Origin: Paucilactobacillus nenjiangensis
Lineage (GTDB): Bacteria > Bacillota > Bacilli > Lactobacillales > Lactobacillaceae
DNA: 47,798 nt
Reading direction: 5' to 3'
Assembly: GCF_005405445.1 (NCBI RefSeq)
Contig: NZ_BJEB01000008.1
Coordinates: 1-47,798 of the forward strand
Numbering within the stretch: the first letter of the stretch is position 1; the number at the start of each line of letters is the position of its first letter. The notes beneath the pieces are model-generated. The model was not told the origin of the DNA and made no database searches. It saw only the letters and a program-made list of their open reading frames with translations. The position numbers were made by a program, and so were the translations under genes. Positions 9,001-18,777 of this stretch are shown here, in pieces.

Positions 9001-9726
9001 TTGATAAAGCATATTTTGAATTACCAATATCCCAATCGGGCTGCTACTCAAACAACGGCCTATCAGTCAGTTTCTGAAATCAAACGTCTCTTTGATGATC
9101 CTGATAATCATGAATTGATTCAATTGGACTTAGAAAATGTTGATAAAAAACAAGGACGATATACGAATGTTGAGTTCGGTAAACCACAATTCTTGCGAGA
9201 AGAAAAAGCGCCAACCGCTGCCGAAATTGGGACAGCAACGCATTTGATTTTTCAGTTATTAGATTTAAACCAAGTGCCAACGGTTGAAGATGTGGACCGT
9301 TTGATCAAACAATTAACCATTGCGAAAACGATTCCTGAAAGTATTGCGTTGAAGATTAATCGAGAATCGATTATTGAGTTCTATCAATCTGAATTTGGCC
9401 AACAAGTAATTGCAAACGGTAATTCATTAAAACGTGAAACACCATTCTCGTTGTTATTACCGGCTAAAACTTTATTTGAAGATCTTAAAGATTCAGATGA
9501 AGAAATTTTGATTCATGGAATTATTGACGGATATTTTATTAATGATGGTGCAGTGACGATTTTTGATTATAAGACTGATGATGTTCATGATAATATCGAC
9601 GAAATTGTTGAAAAATATCGCGGACAAGTTAACTTATATTCAGAAGCTCTTACACGGATTGAAAATGTTCCGGTTGAACACAAATATTTATACTTACTAT
9701 CAATTAATCAACTAGTTGAAATTTAA
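6010..9726 (+). CDS. addA: AddA/RexA helicase-nuclease
   Basis: A UvrD/Rep-type superfamily 1 helicase with a C-terminal nuclease, 1238 residues. Walker A is SASAGSGKT (residues 23-31). The DEYQDT box (motif II) follows near residue 399, the GDVKQSIYQFR motif near 428, TIHGSKGLEF (motif V) near 800, and LLYVALTRAEQR (motif VI) near 875. The nuclease carries IIDGYF and FDYKTD close to the C-terminus, the catalytic Asp-Tyr-Lys. It is translationally coupled to addB through a TAATG overlap. AddA is the 3'-5' motor of the heterodimer and both subunits degrade DNA until Chi is met. Confidence 0.95.
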   Translation: MATHFTDHQLQAIEDGNQNILVSASAGSGKTSVLVERVIQKLLHHENIDELLVVTFTDAAAKGMRDRIAKALRKTIDATDDDQLKAHLKIQINRLAVADISTLHSFCLHLIKQYYYVIDLDPQFRLMTDETEKQLLRESVWDDVREEFYAQNNDVFERLTQNFSNDRSDDGLTEVVQKVDEFANATPDPEKWLNALVKSYQLDDANFVETSLYQQQLLPILLEELQQAESELEMAINAAGEDVFDKPRIILENEMAQLQGIVFSVKNDTWNKSFELFHNCEFKKFLGPRKNSDPDAAAAFEPIKEARNHAKAIILKLKDMYFLQNEADVKNVTRETEILVAKLVEVVKAYRVAFAAEKQLKHTLDFNDLEHFAYQILTNESPEGQAVVEQLKSHYTEVMVDEYQDTNQLQESILQQIVSKEPGNMFMVGDVKQSIYQFRQADPSLFMGKYDQYRQSSNADGEAIVLAENFRSVGNVINFTNLIFEQLMDSNVGEMEYDDDAHLKFGAVNDYDSTKDAPAEILLYESNSVKEESNNDTEDADDSTDENIDKTVGEAVMVGQRIKRMVQEHETVIDRSTGQDRPIEYGDIAILVASRSNNPVIEEQFGLLGIPVTLSGSENYFQATEVRIMMSVLRIIDNPYQDIPLVAVLRSPIVGLDENELAYLRIQNKTDQYYQALQDFAHRTTAQNDEFGQRLHEKITKFLTQLDQFKQIAKQNRLVDLIWSIFEETGFLDYVGGMPGGRQRQANLHALYNRAHDYEQSSFKGIFQFVRFINQMQKKEQDLAEAQTQVDTNTVNVMTIHGSKGLEFPVVILMNTTGQFNRSDFQKSSFILDGKKGIGITYLDPQRIKIDTIQKQLLKDDKNRKNQAEEMRLLYVALTRAEQRLIITGKAPSGIKKVESWESAFQATQLPLPPQLRLNANNFMQWIGMAIARHPSFKSHLVSGYAPLPNLNEDKSKFTFNIVTEADLGISETQPNTIEVNEETDEEQVQLTIEQQNLIKHILNYQYPNRAATQTTAYQSVSEIKRLFDDPDNHELIQLDLENVDKKQGRYTNVEFGKPQFLREEKAPTAAEIGTATHLIFQLLDLNQVPTVEDVDRLIKQLTIAKTIPESIALKINRESIIEFYQSEFGQQVIANGNSLKRETPFSLLLPAKTLFEDLKDSDEEILIHGIIDGYFINDGAVTIFDYKTDDVHDNIDEIVEKYRGQVNLYSEALTRIENVPVEHKYLYLLSINQLVEI

Positions 9727-9764
9727 ACTTAAGGACGTTCGACATAAGCCGTTCACCAAACTTA

Positions 9765-9808
9765 AAAGGCAAGCCACAATTCATAAAGCGAATTGTAGTT
9801 TGCCTTTT
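9765..9808 (+). terminator. Rho-independent terminator of addBA
   Basis: A long stem (AAAGGCAAGCCACAATTC 9765-9782 with GAATTGTAGTTTGCCTTT 9790-9807) with a seven-base loop ends in CTTTT. It lies 40 bases after the addA stop. Confidence 0.85.
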
Positions 9809-9858
9809 GTCGTTAGAAGCTCACAACCTAAACAGTTGGTTTCACACTCTTGCATATT

Positions 9859-9970
9859 CGTGCTTTCTCAAGCAACTTCGTCACTTAACTAAAATAACAG
9901 CCATCGATTAAAGTCTAATCGATAGCTGTTATTCTTCGTTAATGCTCCGAAGCTGACCGCTTGAGTCAGC
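9859..9970 (-). repeat. Double-stem structured repeat, copy 4 (guaC terminator region)
   Basis: The motif strand is minus, directly after guaC. The outer stem pairs CTCAAGC (9867-9873) with GCTTGAG (9959-9965). A middle stem pairs CAACTTCG with CGAAGCTG, with the wobble on the minus strand. The inner stem is 18 bp (9893-9910 with 9916-9933) with one G-T pair on the minus strand that would be C-A on the plus strand. It shares about 45 positions with copy 2 (the frame GACGNAGTTGCTT and GCGAAGAATAA on the minus strand), but the stems differ. The inner stem followed by TTATTTT may terminate guaC. Confidence 0.75.
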
Positions 9971-9981
9971 AACATTTTATT

Positions 9982-10956
9982 TTAATAATCTCCACTCATA
10001 ATTGAGTTTTTAACAATCACGTAGTCAACTTTACGGATGGATTCAAGATCACGCCCACCAGCGTAAGAAATTGATGATTGAAGATCTTCTTGCATTTCAT
10101 CAAGGGTATCTTTAATGCTACCACGGAATGGCACTAGCATTTGCTTACCTTCAACGTTACGGTAAGCGCCTTTTTGGGTTTCAGAAGCTGAACCCCAATA
10201 TTGTTTGTATGTTTTGCCATCAATTTTGATCATATTCCCTGGTGATTCTTCATGACCGGCTAGGAGCGAACCAATCATCACCATCGATGCACCAAATCTA
10301 ACGGATTTAGCAATGTCCCCATTATGGCGGATACCACCATCGGCCACGAGTGGCTTACGTGCAGCTTTACTACAAAGACGGAGGGCAGCTAATTGCCAAC
10401 CGCCAGTTCCAAATCCAGTTTTTAATTTAGTGATACATGCTTTACCTGGGCCCACCCCAACTTTAGTCGCATCAGCACCAGCGTTTTCAAGCTCACGCAC
10501 AGCCTCAGGAGTAGCCACGTTACCAGCAATTACAAAACTTCCCGGTAATTCTTTTTTGATGTATTGGATCATTTTAATTACATAATCGGAATGACCATGG
10601 GCAACATCAATCGTGATGTACTCTGGTTCTAAATTGGCAGCCTTTAAATCATCAATGAATTGGTATTCAGTTTGTTTGATACCAACTGAAATTGATGCAA
10701 ACAAGCCACGTTCTTTTAAATCGTGCACAAATTCAAGACGCTTTTCAGGTGTGAAACGATGCATCACATAGAAATAATTATGTTCAGCCATCCAAATTGC
10801 GAGGTCTTCATCAATCACGCTAGCCATGTTTGCTGGGACCACAGGAATATTAAATTTTCGTGGGCCAAATTGAATACTGGTGTCGGCATCATGTCGGCTC
10901 TCAATAATGCATTTGCTAGGTACTAGTTGAATATCATCATAATCGAATGTTTCCAT
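9982..10956 (-). CDS. guaC: GMP reductase
   Basis: A TIM-barrel enzyme of the IMPDH/GMPR family, 324 residues, converting GMP to IMP and ammonia with NADPH. The catalytic cysteine is C174 in GPGKACITK. The phosphate loops are seen in [15 protein letters not shown] and [12 protein letters not shown]. There is no CBS insertion, and the length is that of the shorter GuaC type rather than IMP dehydrogenase (about 490 residues). It is divergent from purA-purB, so the two units together balance IMP, AMP and GMP. A GGAGAGA Shine-Dalgarno site precedes the ATG. Confidence 0.93.
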   Translation of the reverse strand: METFDYDDIQLVPSKCIIESRHDADTSIQFGPRKFNIPVVPANMASVIDEDLAIWMAEHNYFYVMHRFTPEKRLEFVHDLKERGLFASISVGIKQTEYQFIDDLKAANLEPEYITIDVAHGHSDYVIKMIQYIKKELPGSFVIAGNVATPEAVRELENAGADATKVGVGPGKACITKLKTGFGTGGWQLAALRLCSKAARKPLVADGGIRHNGDIAKSVRFGASMVMIGSLLAGHEESPGNMIKIDGKTYKQYWGSASETQKGAYRNVEGKQMLVPFRGSIKDTLDEMQEDLQSSISYAGGRDLESIRKVDYVIVKNSIMSGDY

Positions 10957-10974
10957 AGTTAATCTCTCCTCAAA

Positions 10975-11142
10975 AAAGTTCGTCTTTCATAACCAACTAA
11001 AGAATATACGCACTTTACGTCACAATGTCAACAATAAAAACGTATATTAATTAAATTTAAGTAATTAAAGTTCGTGTTTTACTATTGACCAGATAACGGC
11101 AAATTGTTACACTATAATAGTGAGAAAAAGCCGGTTTTTCAC
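10975..11142. promoter_or_regulatory. Shared control region of guaC and purA-purB
   Basis: The 264-base gap holds a clear -10 box TATAAT (11113-11118) ahead of purA. No good -35 lies 17 bases upstream of it; TTGACC at 11085 is 22 bases away. The word AAAGTTCGT occurs twice, at 10976-10984 and 11068-11076. Read on the minus strand (ACGAACTTT) it partly resembles the CCGAACAWT PurR box, but the match is imperfect and the spacing is not that of a PurBox pair. Just after the -10 a hairpin (GTGA..TCAC, 11120-11142) and a second small one (ACAAGG/CCTTGT, 11173-11190) mark the purA leader. Confidence 0.35.
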
Positions 11143-11220
11143 ATCTAAAATCGGACAAAAATGAGACGATGAGACAAGGTATGTGCCTTGTGATTGGGCT
11201 CAATATTATGAGGTGACTAA

Positions 11221-12524
<1,304 letters not shown>

Positions 12525-12525
<1 letters not shown>

Positions 12526-13823
12526 TGTTAGATCGTTATTCAAGACCCGAAATGGCTCAGATTTGGTCAGATGAAAATAAGTATGCTGCATGGTTAAAAG
12601 TAGAAATCGCTGCAACGAATGCATGGGTGGAACAAGGTGAAGTCCCTGCCGAAGATGCTAAAAAGATTGCTGAAAATGCAACTTTCACGGCTGAACGTGT
12701 GGCAGAGATTGAAGAAACTACTCATCATGATATCGTGGCGTTTACGCGAACAGTTTCAGAATCATTAGGCGACGAGAAAAAGTGGGTTCATTATGGATTA
12801 ACGAGTACTGACGTTGTCGATACTGCCAACGGAGTGTTATTAAAACAAGCTGACGCAATTTTGCGTAAAGACTTGTTGATGTTTAAAGATGTGATTGCTA
12901 AACAAGCGGTTAAATATAAAAATACGGTGATGATGGGGCGGACCCATGGAGTGCATGCCGAACCAACTACTTTCGGACTTAAATTAGGCCGTTGGTATGC
13001 AGAAATTGAACGCGATATTGAACGTTTTGACCATGCTGCTGCCGGCGTTGAAACGGGTAAAATTAGTGGTGCGGTGGGGACATTTGCGAATGTGCCACCT
13101 CAGGTTGAAACTAGTGTGGTGACTCAATTAGGTTTGAATCAACAGCCAATCGCGAGCCAGGTTTTACCAAGAGATTTACACTCAGAATATATCTCAACTT
13201 TGGCATTAATTGCCACTGGTTTAGAAGAATTCGCAACGGAAATTCGTTCACTGCAACGCTCGGAAATCCATGAGGTTGAAGAACGCTTTGTTAAGGGTCA
13301 AAAAGGATCGTCAGCAATGCCACACAAGCGTAATCCAATTGGTTCCGAAAATATTTGTGGGATTGCCCGGGTCATTCGCGGCCATGCAGTGACGGCTTAT
13401 GAAAACATCCCATTGTGGCATGAACGTGATATTTCACATTCATCTGCAGAACGGATTATCTTGCCAGACACCACAACTTTGTTAGACTATGCGATTAATC
13501 GTTTCAGTCGAATCTTAGAAAATCTGACGGTTTTCCCCGAAACCATGTTGAAAAATATGGATCGGACGTATGGTTTAATTTACAGTCAACGCATTTTATT
13601 GAAGTTAATTGAATCTGGTCTTTCTCGTGAAGCTGCATATGATACAGTGCAACCATTAACTGCTAAATCTTGGGACGAACAAATTCAGTTCCGTGATTTA
13701 GTGGAAGCTAGTCCAGCGATTATCGAACGCCTCAGTATGGAAGACATTGCGGATGCCTTTGATTATCATTATCACTTGCGTTATGTCGATGAGATTTTCG
13801 GCAAATTAGGCTTGAATTCTTAA
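12525..13823 (+). CDS. purB: Adenylosuccinate lyase
   Basis: A fumarase/aspartase superfamily lyase of 432 residues, acting twice in purine synthesis (SAICAR to AICAR, and adenylosuccinate to AMP). The family signature SSAMPHKRNP lies at residues 262-271 and includes the catalytic serine of the flexible loop. GRTHGVHAEP around 138-147 carries the general acid/base histidine, and TSTDVVDT is near 93. It follows purA with a one-base overlap and ends at a strong terminator, so purA-purB is a two-gene operon. Confidence 0.96.
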
Positions 13824-13836
13824 TAATTATTATCAT

Positions 13837-13890
13837 AAATAGCAGACCAACTCTTTTCAGTTTTATTTTGAGGGTTGGTGTGCTATTTTT
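13837..13890 (+). terminator. Rho-independent terminator of purAB
   Basis: AAATAGCAGACCAACTC (13837-13853) pairs with GAGGGTTGGTGTGCTATTT (13870-13888), followed by a T-run, 14 bases after the purB stop. Confidence 0.85.
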
Positions 13891-13936
13891 GTGTTGTATA
13901 ATTTCGGAGGTTAACAATTTAATTGGGGGAGTAATT

Positions 13937-15184
13937 ATGGCAAAAGTGAAGGGCAAACACCACGTTCGACGCTTTTTTAAGTGGTTTTTTATCGTGATTA
14001 TTGGTTTAGTAGTGCTGCTATACGCAACTGTTTTTATTGGACACAAATTTTTGTTTAAGTTGCACTCAACGAATCAACCGACAATTGCAGCAGTCAGTTC
14101 TAGTAATTACCGGTTTGGAGCAGCAGCACGAACGCAACCGAAAACAATGCTGGGCTACGTTAAAGTAGTATCCAGTCAGGTTAAAAATTATAATGAACAT
14201 TTGAATAATTATTGGCCAAATAATCCACAAAAGAATCAATATTTAATTGCACAGGATGTTAAAACTAAGACGGCTTATCTAGTAAATCCTAGTGGAGAAT
14301 ATAAAAAATTAACGTCTAAGCAATTCGATTCATATAATGTTCCTTCAACCATGCAAGTTACAGGTGAGTGGAATCCCTTTAGTGGGAATGGAATCGAAGG
14401 GGTATATATAACCGTCTCACCTCAGGCACTATCTAATTACTATGTATATCAAAGATATGAACATCTTGGAACCTATGATCAATTTTTATCCTACAGTCAT
14501 GAATTGTTTCACACGATTACCCAGAAAAATTGGGGCGACAATAAATATGGTAATTTAAACCGGGACGAACGCTTAAGTGATTCAACCGGTCGCCGCAGCA
14601 GAATGTTGTTAATGTAGCAACTGTCATTAGCGATTACTGATACCGATAACCGCGATACTCATATCAAGGATTCCTTAGCAACCTACAATCAATATGAAAA
14701 ACAGGATAAGAAAGATTACGACGCATCCATTTTATATGATCGCCTCGAAGGAACGGCCTTCTATTATGAATTGAAGTCAGCTTTGTATGCGGCTTATCCA
14801 AATCAAGTTAAAAATGAAAGTGAAGTATATCCAGCAATTACTGCGTTATTAAAAAATGATAATCCGGCCTATCGAGCTACTGGAGCTGTGACAGAAGCTT
14901 ATAAAGTTGGTGGTTATGCGGGTATTCTATTAGATTTAAAAGCCATGGAAAACAATCAGGATCCCAATGATTGGAAAAATGAAGTAGCGAAAGATGGGGA
15001 TGCTACACCATTAACACTGTTAGCGAAGGAATATGAGGGTCAAACATTACCAGGCCCACAAACAATTCCAACCAAGCAAGCGTACAAGAAGTGGATTGGC
15101 GCATACAATAAAATTAATCCAATTAATAGCCAACCGGCAATTATTTTTAATGTCTTGTATGCATGGCTATATGGAGGAGAATAA
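13937..15184 (+). pseudogene. Membrane-anchored putative zinc metallopeptidase, interrupted by an amber codon
   Basis: One reading frame from the ATG at 13937 (GGGGGAG site upstream) to the TAA at 15182 would give about 415 residues, but it holds a single in-frame TAG at 14615-14617 (codon 227). The first part has a basic N-terminus, one hydrophobic anchor (residues 13-36) and HELFH at 188-192, an HExxH zinc motif. The part after the stop is rich in helices and continues the same frame for 188 codons with normal codon use. A change of CAG to TAG would explain the break. The family is not recognised; a gluzincin-like surface or membrane peptidase is the best guess. It stands alone between purB and the permease. 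Confidence 0.65.
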
Positions 15185-15185
15185 A

Positions 15186-15236
15186 TATAAATATATTTAT
15201 AAAAAGGCACGTTTTAACGATATAAATATATTTATA
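15186..15236. repeat. Two copies of a perfect 16-bp AT palindrome
   Basis: TATAAATATATTTATA, a perfect palindrome, occurs at 15186-15201 and 15221-15236, 35 bases apart start to start. It lies between the broken peptidase gene and the permease gene. The regular spacing suggests paired operators, or simply an AT-rich curved segment. No regulator gene is nearby. Confidence 0.6.
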
Positions 15237-15390
15237 AATAGTGATGATTAACAAATATAAATCCCATCAGGGAGGGATTAGTTTCATATTTTATCGCGAT
15301 AATATCCGTGCTCGTCAAATTTTCATATTTGAGTTATTGACATCTTGATGTTATCGTATTCCATTAACTAATTGGAGGAGGACTTCGCAT

Positions 15391-16743
15391 ATGAAACAAG
15401 AAGTTGAGTTAAAAAGGTCGTTAGGATTATGGTCAGCACTAGCATTAGTCGTTGGGACTGTTATCGGATCCGGAATATTTTTTAAACAAGGAGCAGTTTT
15501 AGACAGTGCTGGCTCATCTACCATGGCTTTGTTAGCATGGGTCGTTGGTGGAATTATCACCCTAACTGCCGGCTTGACGATTGCTGAAATCGGAGCCCAA
15601 TTACCATATACTGGTGGATTATATATTTATATGGAAAAGATTTATGGGCGTGTCCTCGGATTTTTGTCAGGTTGGATGCAAATTATTGTCTACGGGCCTG
15701 CGATTATCGCATCACTGGCCGGTTATCTCGCCTTGTTGTTGGTTAATTTCTTTGGGCTGAGTAATGCGTGGTTAATTCCATTGGCCATTGCTTCAATGGT
15801 CTTAATTGGTGGCTTAAACATGCTAGAAAATCGTTTAGGTGCTGCCTTTGCGATTATCACCACGTTGGCAAAACTATTACCAATTGCTGCTATCATCATT
15901 TTTGGACTTTTCTACGGTCATGAAGGTGCAGTTGGACAAACTATTACCCATGTTCATGAAAATTCTGGGACTTTTGGGGTAGCCGTGTTGGCAACCTTGT
16001 TTGGATATGATGGCTGGATTTTGATTGCTAATCTTGGTGGTGAAATTAAGCATCCACAACGTATTTTGCCTCGTGCCATTGTCTTTGGATTAGTGTTCGT
16101 TTTGATTGTTTATACTGCTGTTACGTTTGGGGTTTTCAATGCAATCCCAGCTAATATGGTTAGCAAGTTAGGCGACAACACCACAATTTATCTTGCTCAA
16201 AAAGCCTTTGGGACAATTGGTGGACGATTATTAAATATCGGGGTAATCATCTCAATTATGGGATGTATGAACGGGAAGATTATGACTTTCCCACGGATTA
16301 TGTATGCGATGGCCAAACGAAATGATTTGCCATTTTCAAAACAATTGGCATATCTAAATTCAAAAACACATGCACCTATGGTTTCAACAGTAGTCATCTT
16401 ACTAATTGCTACCTTAATGGTGACATTTTCAAATGCTGATTATCTTTCAGATTTATGTATTTTCACGGTTTACTGTTTCTATATCGCTGCATTTATTGGC
16501 GTATTCTTGCTGAGAAAACGTAACAAGGGCGCAGAACGGCCATTTTCAACACCTTTATATCCAATCACGCCAATCATTGCGATTGTTGGTGCATTGTTTG
16601 TGACAATTAGCCAAATTTTCAACGATCCAATTGGTTCATTTGCTTCACTTGCAATTGTGGCTGTCGGATTACCAGTGTTCTATTTGGTTAAGAAATATGC
16701 TAAACAAAGTAATAAAGTTGAAGATGAAATTATTGCTGAATAA
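15391..16743 (+). CDS. Amino acid permease of the LAT/APC family, SteT-like
   Basis: A 450-residue integral membrane protein with about 12 hydrophobic segments. The APC signature VVGTVIGSGIFF lies in TM1 (about residues 20-31) and LPYTGGLYIY follows TM2. The stretch FGYDGWILIANLGGEIKHP in the TM6 region closely resembles the Bacillus serine/threonine exchanger SteT. It probably exchanges or takes up a small neutral amino acid; the true substrate cannot be read from sequence. A strong GGAGGAGG site lies 12 bases before the ATG. A TTGACA at 15337 may be its -35 box, but the matching -10 is poor. It ends at its own terminator. Confidence 0.85.
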   Translation: MKQEVELKRSLGLWSALALVVGTVIGSGIFFKQGAVLDSAGSSTMALLAWVVGGIITLTAGLTIAEIGAQLPYTGGLYIYMEKIYGRVLGFLSGWMQIIVYGPAIIASLAGYLALLLVNFFGLSNAWLIPLAIASMVLIGGLNMLENRLGAAFAIITTLAKLLPIAAIIIFGLFYGHEGAVGQTITHVHENSGTFGVAVLATLFGYDGWILIANLGGEIKHPQRILPRAIVFGLVFVLIVYTAVTFGVFNAIPANMVSKLGDNTTIYLAQKAFGTIGGRLLNIGVIISIMGCMNGKIMTFPRIMYAMAKRNDLPFSKQLAYLNSKTHAPMVSTVVILLIATLMVTFSNADYLSDLCIFTVYCFYIAAFIGVFLLRKRNKGAERPFSTPLYPITPIIAIVGALFVTISQIFNDPIGSFASLAIVAVGLPVFYLVKKYAKQSNKVEDEIIAE

Positions 16744-16749
16744 TAATGG

Positions 16750-16779
16750 AAACGCGCTGACGTAGTTGGCGCGTTTTTT
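16750..16779 (+). terminator. Rho-independent terminator of the permease gene
   Basis: AAACGCGC (16750-16757) pairs with GCGCGTTT (16769-16776) and is followed by TTT. Confidence 0.85.
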
Positions 16780-16845
16780 CTATGTTTTTAGCAATTATAA
16801 ATGAGAATATTGTGTTTAGTTATTAATCTAATTTTAATTTTTAAG

Positions 16846-16874
16846 TTGACTTTCATAAGTTGGTGTTCAATAAT
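16846..16874 (+). promoter_or_regulatory. Promoter of T-box unit 1
   Basis: TTGACT (16846-16851), a 17-base spacer and AATAAT (16869-16874). The predicted start lies about 20 bases before the T-box stem I. Confidence 0.65.
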
Positions 16875-16880
16875 GGAAAA

Positions 16881-17200
16881 CATAATAAATTAAATGACGT
16901 GCAAAGATGAGTAGGTTACAAACTATTTTAAGAGAGTTATTGCTTGGTGAAAGATAACAATAGTGAGTTTCTGAAGATGGTCTTATAAATGCAGTTTCAC
17001 AATCGAGCGTTCGTTAGATTGTGCCGGGGACTCCCGTTACAGAGTTAGGGTATGCACTTACAGTAAGTACTTTATCACTACTGTATTTAAGTACCCGATG
17101 AGAAGCAATTCGTGAGGGTTGCTTAAATTAAGGTGGTAACACGAAAAAGCACTTTCGTCCTTTTATCTAGAAATAGATACTTGGGCGAAAGTGCTTTTTT
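16881..17200 (+). promoter_or_regulatory. Met T-box leader 1 (fRMsr-metNIQ-luxS unit)
   Basis: A full T-box leader. Stem I begins near GCAAAGATGAGTA (AGTA 16910-16913), has the GAGAG and TTGGTGAAAG upper-loop motifs, and a specifier loop with GAAGATGG (16973-16980). The methionine codon ATG (16977-16979) fits the context. Strict spacing from GAA could also read GAT (Asp), but all four leaders share this loop and all serve methionine or cysteine genes. The T-box AAGGTGGTAACACG is at 17130-17143. The UGGU would pair with an A discriminator, as in tRNA-Met. The terminator stem AAAGCACTTTCGTCC with GGGCGAAAGTGCTTT and a T-run ends at 17200. Confidence 0.9.
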
Positions 17201-17221
17201 GCTTGAAATGAGGTTTTTGGA

Positions 17222-17701
17222 ATGGCAGAGAAAGAGCAACGATATCAATTATTATTAGCACAAGCAAAAGCACTTTTAGAAGGTGAAACCGATCTGGTTG
17301 CAAACATGAGTAACCTAGCATCGTTAATTTTTAATGGGCTTCCAAATTTAAACGGAACATCATTCTATCGTTTTAAAAATGATGAATTAATATTAGGACC
17401 ATTTCAGGGAAAACCAGCGTGCATGCATATTGCGATTGGATCAGGTGTTTGCGGTACAGTTGCTGCAACGTTGAGGTCTGAAATTGTGCCAAATGTTCAT
17501 AACTTTTCAGGGCACATTGCTTGCGATAGCGCCTCGAAGTCTGAAATTGTGGTACCAATTTTTAAAAATGAGCAGTTTTGGGGTGTCTTGGATTTAGATA
17601 GTCCAGAGTTTAATACTTTTGATGAAATTGACGAAAACTATTTAAAACAAATTGCACCGATTATCTTTGGTGTCAAAGAGATTGTTGGAAAGGAAAATTA
17701 A
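17222..17701 (+). CDS. Free methionine-(R)-sulfoxide reductase (GAF domain)
   Basis: A single GAF domain of 159 residues, the size of E. coli YebR/fRMsr and yeast homologues. The three conserved cysteines are present: C67 in GKPACMHI, C77 in GSGVCGT and C101 in HIACDSASKSEIVVP. The enzyme reduces free L-methionine-(R)-sulfoxide with thioredoxin. As first gene after T-box 1 and four bases before metN it fits a unit that imports methionine and its oxidised form and repairs the latter. An ATGAGG site lies eight bases before the ATG. Confidence 0.9.
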   Translation: MAEKEQRYQLLLAQAKALLEGETDLVANMSNLASLIFNGLPNLNGTSFYRFKNDELILGPFQGKPACMHIAIGSGVCGTVAATLRSEIVPNVHNFSGHIACDSASKSEIVVPIFKNEQFWGVLDLDSPEFNTFDEIDENYLKQIAPIIFGVKEIVGKEN

Positions 17702-17704
17702 ATT

Positions 17705-18772
17705 ATGAGTGAAGATTCAAAACAATTAATTTCCTTGCGAAATATATCTGTTGATTTTAAACGAGATGGAAAAGATATTGCTGCAGTTGATGATGTGTCT
17801 TTAGATGTCAACAAAGGAGACATCTACGGAATTATTGGGTACTCGGGTGCAGGGAAAAGTACTTTGGTGAGAGTAATGAATTTATTACAGAGACCATCAA
17901 AAGGTACGGTGACGATTGATAATCAAGAATTACAGGGACTTAATCCACAGGAATTGAGAAATGCTCGAAAATCAATTGGAATGATTTTTCAACACTTTAA
18001 TTTGATGAAAACACGAACCGTGCAGGGAAATGTGGAATATCCTTTGTTAAGTCAAAAATTGTCAAAAAATGAACGTGAGGGTAAATCATTAGAGTTATTG
18101 AAATTAGTCGGACTAGAAGAGTATGCGACCTCATATCCATCACAACTATCTGGTGGTCAGAAGCAACGAGTGGCCATTGCAAGGGCATTAGCAAACAATC
18201 CTAAGGTTTTGATTTCTGATGAAGCGACTAGTGCTCTCGATCCGAAAACGACGACCTCAATCCTGGAATTACTCAAGAAATTAAACGTTGAATTGGGATT
18301 GACTATTGTTTTGATTACTCATGAAATGCAAGTTATAAAAGGAATTTGCCATAATGTTGCGGTGATGGAAGAAGGGCAAATTATTGAACGAGGAAAGGTT
18401 GCTGAAGTGTTTACTAACCCGCAAGAAACGCTCACTAATGATTTTGTGGAAACTTCTACCAATGTTAAATCTGCGATTGAAAGAATCACCGCAGATCCAA
18501 GTTTATCAACACTCGGTGATAATCAGCGGTTAATTTATCTAAATTTCATTGGAAATGCCAGCAAGGAAGGCTTAATTTCTGAACTTTCGCAAAAATATCA
18601 ACTGAATGTCAATATTTTATTTGCAAATATCGACCAAGTAGATGGCGAAAACGTGGGATATACGATTGCGATTATTACGGGTGAAGAGGCGTCAATTGAA
18701 CGTGCAATTTCAGATTTACAAACTGCTGGCGTCCGTACTAGATTACTACAGGCTAAGCAGAAAGGGGAGTGA
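17705..18772 (+). CDS. metN: Methionine ABC transporter ATPase (first copy)
   Basis: An ABC ATPase of 355 residues. Walker A is GYSGAGKST (45-53), the signature LSGGQKQR begins at 148, and Walker B VLISDEAT is at 168-175, followed by the H-loop TH in VLITHEM. The C-terminal 80 residues form a NIL domain, which in MetN binds methionine and inhibits transport. It powers the MetNIQ importer of L- and D-methionine and related compounds. The neighbours metI and metQ complete the system. It starts four bases after the fRMsr gene. Confidence 0.95.
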   Translation: MSEDSKQLISLRNISVDFKRDGKDIAAVDDVSLDVNKGDIYGIIGYSGAGKSTLVRVMNLLQRPSKGTVTIDNQELQGLNPQELRNARKSIGMIFQHFNLMKTRTVQGNVEYPLLSQKLSKNEREGKSLELLKLVGLEEYATSYPSQLSGGQKQRVAIARALANNPKVLISDEATSALDPKTTTSILELLKKLNVELGLTIVLITHEMQVIKGICHNVAVMEEGQIIERGKVAEVFTNPQETLTNDFVETSTNVKSAIERITADPSLSTLGDNQRLIYLNFIGNASKEGLISELSQKYQLNVNILFANIDQVDGENVGYTIAIITGEEASIERAISDLQTAGVRTRLLQAKQKGE

Positions 18773-18777
18773 GATAC

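Noticed and set aside
711-9970. An insertion sequence or MITE as the source of the repeats
   Set aside because: No transposase gene or target-site duplication was seen, and orientation follows transcription in the copies with readable flanking genes. A MITE origin is not fully excluded, but the pairing of unrelated stems argues against simple copying.
10313-10585. A 90-codon plus-strand frame within guaC
   Set aside because: It is antisense to a conserved enzyme and lacks any coding signals of its own.
14560-14640. A pair of frameshifts instead of the amber codon in the HExxH gene
   Set aside because: Another frame reads plausibly for about 15 codons (QQNVVNVATVISDY) but meets a stop at once, whereas the original frame continues open for 188 codons after the TAG, so one nonsense change is simpler.
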